Made by a program: the position numbers and the translations under genes. The notes below the pieces were generated by a model, which saw nothing but the letters and a program-made list of their open reading frames with translations, had not been told where the DNA came from and ran no database searches. Below, piece after piece: positions 16,044 to 22,895 of a stretch of 22,895 bases of DNA. Positions within the stretch are counted from its first letter, which is position 1. Every line of letters starts with the position of its first letter. The DNA lies in NCBI GenBank assembly GCA_002404345.1, contig DHJN01000002.1, positions 1,143 to 24,037 of the forward strand, given 5' to 3'. Source of the DNA: Actinobacteria bacterium UBA4719. Its GTDB lineage: Bacteria; Actinomycetota; Actinomycetes; Actinomycetales; Dermatophilaceae.

Positions 16044-16655
16044 ATGAGTGACTTGACGCGCTGGGTGACGGCGCACGGCGCCGGTCATGCCCAGTGGTAC
16101 ATCGAACGGTTCCGCCGGATGGCCGCCGACGGGGTGGACCTTGGCGGGGAGGCCCGGTTGCTCGACGCGATGATCGCGCGCCGGTCGCGTGTGCTGGATG
16201 CCGGCTGCGGCCCCGGACGAGTTGGCGCCGAGCTGGCTGCCCGCGGGCATGTCGTGGTCGGTGTCGACGTCGATCCGGAGCTGATCGAGGCAGCCGGGGC
16301 CGATCATCCCGGCCCGACCTGGCTCGTCGGCGACCTGGCCGAGCTTGACCTGGCCAGCGAGGGCGTGTCGGAACCGTTCGACGCCGCGGTGTGCGCCGGC
16401 AACGTGATGCCGTACCTCGCCCCGGGCACCGAAGGTGTCGTGCTCGCCCGCATTGCTGCGCACCTGCGCGAGGATGGTCTCATCGTCGTGGGGTTCGGCC
16501 TTGATCGTGGCTATCCCCTCGCCGACTTCGACACCCAGGCCGCGGCCGCAGGCCTGGCGCTCGAGCATCGTTTTGCCACCTGGGATCTGCGCCCTTGGCA
16601 GGATGACGCGCCGTTCGCCGTGACCGTGTTACGCCGACCCACAGCGACCCCGTAG
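16044..16655 (+). CDS. Class I SAM-dependent methyltransferase
   Basis: The 203-residue product is a Rossmann-like methyltransferase. Motif I is VLDAGCGPGRVGAELAARG (about residues 50-68), followed by an acidic strand end (VVVGVDVDPELIEAA) that binds the ribose of SAM. Next come GPTWLVGDLAELDL (motif II region), FDAAVCAGNVMPYLAPG (motif IV) and LREDGLIVVGFG (post-IV strand). It is close to the small stand-alone SAM methyltransferases common in actinobacteria, whose substrates are unknown. The start ATG 16044 lies 34 bp after the response-regulator remnant. No close neighbour reveals the pathway. The 85 bp to the convergent gene contain only a short imperfect hairpin. Confidence 0.85.
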   Translation: MSDLTRWVTAHGAGHAQWYIERFRRMAADGVDLGGEARLLDAMIARRSRVLDAGCGPGRVGAELAARGHVVVGVDVDPELIEAAGADHPGPTWLVGDLAELDLASEGVSEPFDAAVCAGNVMPYLAPGTEGVVLARIAAHLREDGLIVVGFGLDRGYPLADFDTQAAAAGLALEHRFATWDLRPWQDDAPFAVTVLRRPTATP

Positions 16656-16740
16656 TTCCGAGCTCGTCGACTGCGGCGAGCCGTTGAACGGTGGCGCTCG
16701 ACTGATTGTCGCGGCCGAAGGCTCTTGACTCCGATCGCCG

Positions 16741-17400
16741 TTAGCGCTGGGCCTTGAGCAGGGACTGGGCGGCGCGCCAGAAGGTCACGAGATCGTCGAC
16801 GCTGTGCATCTGCTCATGGCTGCGGATCGCCCCGAACGATGCGTTCCAGAAGTCGGAGCCACCGTGGTCGCCGGTGCTCACATACGCGTACGGCATGGCA
16901 TGCAGCGCGTCACCGGGCGAGGCGCCATAGGAGGTGTCGTCCAGCAGGATGGCCACGTCGAAGTGCTCAGGCCACAGGATCGGAGTCTGCCGGGGTGCCA
17001 TGACCCGAAGTGCGGCGTCGGCCAGGAGATACCAGTCCTGGATGAGCCGAGCCGACGCGGGGTCGAGCGAGATGTTGTCGGCCGGGCTGGCCTCGCTGCC
17101 GTCGGGGTAGTTGTCCGGCGGTGCGCCGAAGTCGACCCCCAGCGCATGGGCCATCTCGGCGAACGTCCCGGCGACGGCCAACCGCCTGCTCTCGTCGATG
17201 ACAAGGTCGGTGCCGTCCAGGCGCAGCGCCGGTGCGCCGGTCGTGGCGAAGCCGCCCGGGGTCACCCGCAAGGTGAACCGGCCGCCGGCGCGTCGTTGCG
17301 GTCCGGCCATCAGGCACTCACCGATGCCGTGGAGGCGTCTGCGGGTTGCTGTCAATGTGGCTGGGTCGGGGGCGGTTGACGCCCGCGATTCCTGATCCAT
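16741..17400 (-). CDS. Uncharacterised conserved-looking actinobacterial protein
   Basis: ATG 17400 is chosen because GGAGG (on the minus strand, at about 17412-17408) lies at ideal spacing. An ATG 12 bp upstream would overlap that site. The 219-residue product is soluble and acidic, with no signal peptide. It starts with a short Ser/Thr/Pro-rich segment. A small beta domain follows (GGRFTLRVTPGGFATTGAPALRLDGTDLVI split by turns, about residues 40-70), then a helical region (TFAEMAHALGVDFGAPP) and a C-terminal part rich in Trp/His (WPEHFDVAILLDD, ASPGDALHAMPYAYVSTGDHGG, WNASFGAIRSHEQM). The arrangement fits proteins in which an SCP2-like N-terminal part precedes a conserved DGDxxxEPYxYVG-like segment. 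I do not know a function. The ORF reads without lesions, unlike the region to its left in transcription order. Confidence 0.7.
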   Translation of the reverse strand: MDQESRASTAPDPATLTATRRRLHGIGECLMAGPQRRAGGRFTLRVTPGGFATTGAPALRLDGTDLVIDESRRLAVAGTFAEMAHALGVDFGAPPDNYPDGSEASPADNISLDPASARLIQDWYLLADAALRVMAPRQTPILWPEHFDVAILLDDTSYGASPGDALHAMPYAYVSTGDHGGSDFWNASFGAIRSHEQMHSVDDLVTFWRAAQSLLKAQR

Positions 17401-17559
17401 CTGGTCCTCCATGGTTGTAACGTGATGCGTGTCCTGATGCACTGTCCCGGTAAGGCGCGTGTGCCGTGTGTGGCCGCCATAGACCGAGAGGTGCTGGATG
17501 ACCGCCAAAGCCGAGCCTTCCGCAACGACCTGCAGGCTGCAATGGGGCCTCGGCGAGCG

Positions 17560-17815
17560 TGGTCCGAGGTTGCGATGACGTCGACCGCGCTCGTAGTGGT
17601 GCTGGCCGTGGTCTCGACCCTGACCCGGAAGCCAGCCACCCGGCATACCCGGTGAAGCTGGACGCCATCGGTTTCGGTTTCCTGGTCCCGGTGTTCTGCC
17701 GGCGGTGGCGCTCCGGCGGTGGCTTGACCCGCGCGAGACGGTTGCAGCGGGGCTGCTGCTCGCGACGTCGCTGCCTTCCTGCTGCGAGCAGGCGCGCGGC
17801 GCTGACCCTGGTCCG
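17560..17815 (+). pseudogene. CPA2 (Kef-type) cation:proton antiporter remnant
   Basis: Within the 514-bp stretch 17401-17914, which has no intact gene, two plus-strand frames show antiporter-like text. YPVKLDAIGFGFLVPVF (from 17646) matches the conserved KLDAIGFGFLxPVFF helix of CPA2 transporters. After a jump, LRRWLDPRETVAAGLLLATSLP (about 17709-17780, broken by a frame change at its end) matches the later xLxPRExxAAGLLxATSL segment. The membrane helices between them and the rest of the protein are missing. This is a short, decayed fragment with at least one deletion and two frame changes. No product is expected. Confidence 0.6.
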
Positions 17816-17914
17816 CACCGCTGAGAACCCAAGTTATCCACAAGGAGTGCGGTCCACAATTTAGCGAAGACGGGAGGTGACCGTTATGACAGCCTAGCGA
17901 AAGGTGAAGGAGAC

Positions 17915-18013
17915 ATGAATTTCGAAGAAGCAGTCCAGAGACACATTGCCGCAAAAGACAGAGAAGATGACGATCGTCCAAGAACACTGCTGCCGACGGT
18001 GATCCCCTTCTGA
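17915..18013 (+). CDS. Small 32-residue ORF with a strong ribosome-binding site
   Basis: ATG 17915 is preceded by AAGGTGAAGGAGAC, an excellent Shine-Dalgarno site at the right distance. The product begins MNFEEAVQRHIAAKDREDD and ends TVIPF. It is highly charged and has lower GC content than any neighbour. Just upstream, a second ribosome-binding site (GGGAGGTGACC) precedes a four-codon ORF, ATG ACA GCC TAG (17886-17897), which might be a leader. It could be a genuine small protein, or the 5' stub of a larger gene removed by deletion, since 34 bp later the convergent dehydrogenase ends. No family is recognised. Confidence 0.45.
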   Translation: MNFEEAVQRHIAAKDREDDDRPRTLLPTVIPF

Positions 18014-18046
18014 AGAAGCGGATGAGCTGGATCGCGCTGGGAGGCG

Positions 18047-19411
18047 TTAGCCCGGGAAGATCACCCCAGGGTTGAGCAGCTGGCCCGGGTCCAGGGCTGC
18101 CTTGATTGACCTCATCGCCGCGATCTCTGCGGGGGAGCGCGTCAGGCTCAGCCACTCCGACTTGGCACGGCCGACCCCGTGCTCTGCACTGATGCTGCCA
18201 CGCAGGGATGCGACGTACTTCAGTACGACGTCGGTCACGGCGTGATGGTCGTTCGCGCCGAGCACGTTGACGTGAAGGTTGCCCTCGTGAAGGTGGCCGA
18301 AGACGATCGTCCGTGAGCCAGGAGCGACCTGTGCCACGACGCCGGGCAGCTCCTGCAGTGCGCGTTCGAGCTGCGCGTGGGGGACCGCCACGTCGAGCTT
18401 GACCGGTATGCCGATGGCGTTGATCGACTCGGTGTGTGCCTCGCGGTAGCGCCATAGATTCGCACGGCTGCGCGCATCGTCACCCATCACGATGTCGACG
18501 ATGCCGGGCACCAGCGCGCCGACCTCCTCCAGGGCTTTCAGCATCGCGTCGCCGAGGTCGACCCGGTCGGCGCACTCCACCAACAGGTAGGCCGGGTGGT
18601 CGCCAGGGATGGGTGCGGGCAGGCCGGTATGGCCCATCACCAGAGCCAGCCCGTCAGCAAGGAACAGCTCGGCGGCCTCGAGTGAGACCAGGCGGAGCTT
18701 GAGCGCAGCCAGCGCCGCAAGAGCGTCGCTTGTGGTCTCCAGTGCGAGGAGAGCAACGGTTCGGTGGGTGAAGAGCGGCCACAGCCGGACGCGGACCGCC
18801 GTAATCACGGCGAGCGTCCCCTCGGAACCGGTGAGCAGCCCGACCAGGTCGTAGCCGGTGTTGTCCTTGGGCAGTGCCTCCAGCCGCGACACCACCGAGC
18901 CATCCGCGAGCACCGCCTCCAGGCCCACGACCTGTTGGCGCGTGCTGCCGTATCGCAGGACCCGCTCTCCGCCGGCGTTGGTGGACACCAGCCCGCCGAT
19001 GGTGGCCGAGTCCCGTGCCGCGAAGTCGACGCCGAAGTCCAGGCCCATCGGGCGAACCGCCTGCTGCAGGCCGGTGACCGTCACGCCCGCGCCCACCGTG
19101 ACCTGGCCCGACACCGTGTCGACAGGCCCGGTGTGACGCAGGCGGGAGGTGCTGAGGACCACCTCGCCGCCGGTGGGAACGCCGCCTCCCACCAGGCCGG
19201 TGTTGCCGCCCTGAGTCACCACGGTGACCCCGTGCCTCCCGCACAGCTGCAGCACCGACGCGACCTCGTGGGTGTCGGCAGGTCGTACGACGCAGCGGGC
19301 GCGGCCGGCGAAACGCCGGGTCCAGTCGGTCTCGTACGACGCCGTCACAGAGGGGTCGACGAGAACATGCTTGTCACCAATGGCGTCGCGGAGATCTGTT
19401 TCGAGCGTCAC
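18047..19411 (-). CDS. FAD-dependent 2-hydroxyacid dehydrogenase (GlcD / D-2-hydroxyglutarate dehydrogenase type)
   Basis: The 454-residue protein has the FAD_binding_4 domain with the pyrophosphate loop VTQGGNTGLVGGGVP (about residues 65-79), GVDFAARDSATIGGLVSTNAGG, and NTGYDLVGLLTGSEGTLAVIT (about 185-205). The FAD-oxidase C domain follows, with the metal/substrate motifs GHLHEGNLHVNV (about 373-384) and SISAEHGVGRAK (about 409-420). The family oxidises D-lactate, glycolate or D-2-hydroxyglutarate and passes electrons to quinones or an electron-transfer flavoprotein. It starts at GTG 19411, which overlaps the serA stop as GTGA, so the two genes are translationally coupled. Because SerA can reduce 2-oxoglutarate to D-2-hydroxyglutarate while oxidising 3-phosphoglycerate, that compound is the most likely substrate. 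This is inferred from context. Confidence 0.85.
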   Translation of the reverse strand: MTLETDLRDAIGDKHVLVDPSVTASYETDWTRRFAGRARCVVRPADTHEVASVLQLCGRHGVTVVTQGGNTGLVGGGVPTGGEVVLSTSRLRHTGPVDTVSGQVTVGAGVTVTGLQQAVRPMGLDFGVDFAARDSATIGGLVSTNAGGERVLRYGSTRQQVVGLEAVLADGSVVSRLEALPKDNTGYDLVGLLTGSEGTLAVITAVRVRLWPLFTHRTVALLALETTSDALAALAALKLRLVSLEAAELFLADGLALVMGHTGLPAPIPGDHPAYLLVECADRVDLGDAMLKALEEVGALVPGIVDIVMGDDARSRANLWRYREAHTESINAIGIPVKLDVAVPHAQLERALQELPGVVAQVAPGSRTIVFGHLHEGNLHVNVLGANDHHAVTDVVLKYVASLRGSISAEHGVGRAKSEWLSLTRSPAEIAAMRSIKAALDPGQLLNPGVIFPG

Positions 19412-20604
19412 GACAGCACCCGAAGGCGCACTGTCTCCGGCATACGGTTGAGGGCCTGGACGACATCGGGTGCGTAGTCCGTGCCGATGTCGGTGAGCAG
19501 GTAGCCGAGCTGGTCACGCGTCGTCAGCGCCTGACCTTCGATGTTGACGTCGTGCGCAGCGAGCACGCTGTTGACCGTGGCCAGCACGCCGGGAGTGTTC
19601 GTGTGAAGATGTGCGAGACGGTGTGAGCCCTCGCCTCCATGAAGACGGGTCTGGGGCAGGTTGACGCTGAGCGCAGAGCTCCCCGAGGCGACGTAGTCGC
19701 GCAGCTTGTCCCCGACGAACCGGCCGATGTCCTTTTGTGCCTCCTCGGTGGACCCCCCCACGTGCGGCGTGAGGATGACATTGGGCAGGCCCTGCAGCTC
19801 GGACTCGAAGGGGTCTCCCTGCGCCTTGGGTTCGATCGGGAACACGTCGATGGCTGTGCCGGCGATGTGGCCGCTGCGGATGTGTTCAGCAAGTGCCCCC
19901 TGCTCGACGACGAATCCTCGCGAGAGGTTGAGGAAGACCGAGCCGGGCCGCATCGCCGCGAAGTGCTCTGGCCCGAACAGCCCTGCGTTTCCGGCCCGCC
20001 CGTCCACGTGCAGGGAGACGACGTCAGCGACCTCGAGCAGCTCGACGACGCTACTCATGCTTTGGGCGTTGCCCATGGGGAGGCGGTCGGCCGTGTCGAA
20101 GAACACGACCCGCATGCCCAGAGCCTCGGCCAGCACTGAGAGCTGGCTGCCGATGTTGCCATAGCCGACGATCCCCAACGTTCGGCCCCGCATCTCGTGG
20201 GAGCCCTTCGCCGACTTGTCCCAGACCCCGGAATGGAGGGCATTGCTCTTGTCTGTCAACCCTCGGGTGAGGCAGATCATCTCCGCCAGGGCCAGCTCGA
20301 CCACGCTTCGGGTGTTGGAGAAAGGTGCGTTGAAGACCGCGATGCCCTTCTCGGCCGCGGCGACAAGATCGACCTGATTGGTGCCGATGCAGAACGTCCC
20401 GACGGCGATGAGATCTGTGGCATTGGCCAGGACGGATCGCGTCACTCGGGTCCCGGAGCGGATGCCGAGCAGCTGCACGCCCTGCAACGCCTCGCTCAGC
20501 TCCCGCTCGTCGAGCGCGCCGTGGCGGGTGCTCACCTCGATGCCCGCGGCTTGGAGGTATGCCGTGGCGTCGGGGTGGACGTTTTCCAGGAGGAGGGCTT
20601 TCAT
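19408..20604 (-). CDS. serA: D-3-phosphoglycerate dehydrogenase with C-terminal ACT domain
   Basis: This 398-residue enzyme catalyses the first step of serine synthesis (3-phosphoglycerate to 3-phosphohydroxypyruvate with NAD+). Visible parts are the substrate domain (VQLLGIRSGTRVT), the Rossmann motif TLGIVGYGNIGSQLS (about residues 143-157), FLNLSRGFVVE with the active-site Arg, IEPKAQGDPFESEL, and ILTPHVGGSTEEAQ with the catalytic His. A C-terminal ACT domain follows (HLHTNTPGVLATVNSVLAAH to TVRLRVL). There is no extra intervening domain, so it is the short, E. coli-like type, in which the ACT domain mediates serine feedback. ATG 20604 (MKALLLENVHPDA) is preferred over ATG 20613 because a GGA lies at suitable spacing before it. 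It leads a two-gene operon with the FAD dehydrogenase. Confidence 0.9.
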   Translation of the reverse strand: MKALLLENVHPDATAYLQAAGIEVSTRHGALDERELSEALQGVQLLGIRSGTRVTRSVLANATDLIAVGTFCIGTNQVDLVAAAEKGIAVFNAPFSNTRSVVELALAEMICLTRGLTDKSNALHSGVWDKSAKGSHEMRGRTLGIVGYGNIGSQLSVLAEALGMRVVFFDTADRLPMGNAQSMSSVVELLEVADVVSLHVDGRAGNAGLFGPEHFAAMRPGSVFLNLSRGFVVEQGALAEHIRSGHIAGTAIDVFPIEPKAQGDPFESELQGLPNVILTPHVGGSTEEAQKDIGRFVGDKLRDYVASGSSALSVNLPQTRLHGGEGSHRLAHLHTNTPGVLATVNSVLAAHDVNIEGQALTTRDQLGYLLTDIGTDYAPDVVQALNRMPETVRLRVLS

Positions 20605-20711
20605 ACCCGTCATTCCATCAGGTTGTCCGGCATTATCGAAAGCCGGTCGCCTGATGGACAGGGCCGCCCGGGGTCTACGGGGTAGTCTGGTGGGGCGGCA
20701 TGGCGTGTGCA

Positions 20712-20776
20712 GGCGCCACTTTTGCCCCCACGTGCTGGAAACCATAGGCGCCACATGCTGGAAGCACAGGCGCCAC
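20712..20776 (-). repeat. Tandem 22-23 bp repeats with GGCGCC cores in the divergent promoter region
   Basis: GGCGCCAC occurs at 20712-20719, 20747-20754 and 20769-20776. Read on the minus strand, two adjacent units of 22-23 bp (each starting GTGGCGCCT and ending TTCCAGCA) are followed by a degenerate unit and a further GTGGCGCC. The block lies between serA (minus) and the methyltransferase-like gene (plus), so it may regulate either or both. The palindromic GGCGCC core could be a dimer site. Confidence 0.6.
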
Positions 20777-20793
20777 CGAGCCACCGCGTCACT

Positions 20794-20815
20794 GCGGTAT
20801 CCGCGGTATCCGCGG
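20794..20815 (+). repeat. Tandem 9-bp repeat GCGGTATCC
   Basis: GCGGTATCC occurs at 20794-20802 and 20803-20811, followed by a partial unit GCGG. It ends 16 bp before the GTG of the downstream gene and just before its GGGAGGAG ribosome-binding site, so it lies in the leader. Confidence 0.6.
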
Positions 20816-20831
20816 CTGGGAGGAGCACCGA

Positions 20832-22895
<2,064 letters not shown>

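Noticed and set aside
17834..17842. TTATCCACA, a perfect DnaA-box 9-mer
   Set aside because: A single copy with only a partial neighbour, and no replication genes nearby. A chance match is likely.
20712..20815. Possible CRISPR-like array
   Set aside because: The units are contiguous with no spacers, too few and degenerate, and no cas genes are present.

Overview
The window is high-GC DNA with frequent GTG starts and G/C third codon positions. A Tat-exported multicopper oxidase, a type II SerA, an AbiE toxin-antitoxin pair and a dodecin all point to an actinobacterium. The genus cannot be named from the sequence alone. No search was run, so all family calls rest on motif recognition.

Left part (1-4754) is accessory DNA. 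It holds the tail of a DUF6036-type nucleotidyltransferase, then the 3' half of an initiator tRNA-Met cut exactly at the anticodon loop, which is the usual scar of an integrated element. Next come a frameshifted IS110-family element, a strong hairpin that was probably the terminator of that tRNA, and an AbiEi/AbiEii type IV toxin-antitoxin operon. A perfect 16-bp inverted repeat overlaps the AbiEi start. An unrecognised 319-residue protein follows.

Middle part (4755-14027) holds a decayed cytochrome c maturation operon on the minus strand (ccmF, ccmG, ccmH, ccmI). ccmF has lost its 5' end. ccmG runs out of frame into the last membrane segment of ccmH. The ccmF break lies a few bases from the truncated 5' end of a plus-strand GAF-GGDEF-EAL gene with three frameshifts. 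A TIGR02206-type membrane protein and a dodecin are intact. Then comes a CotA-like multicopper oxidase with several lesions, including loss of its third copper motif. An intact four-helix membrane protein follows, with a Met-x-x-Met repeat loop that may bind copper.

Right part (14028-22895) carries an AI-2E-type permease, a response-regulator remnant, a SAM methyltransferase, an uncharacterised conserved protein, a CPA2 antiporter remnant and a tiny ORF. It also has a translationally coupled serA / FAD-dependent 2-hydroxyacid dehydrogenase pair that probably recycles D-2-hydroxyglutarate. Finally there are a second methyltransferase-like gene behind a repeat-rich divergent promoter and the 3' part of thiC, which runs in frame into a fragment of a YceI-family gene.

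The unifying theme is gene decay by internal deletion. At least five loci (ccmG/ccmH, ccmF/GGDEF, the oxidase, the response regulator, thiC/yceI) look like deletion or rearrangement joints between recognisable genes, and single-base frameshifts are common. This is either real genome erosion or an assembly/consensus problem. Read-level checking would decide.
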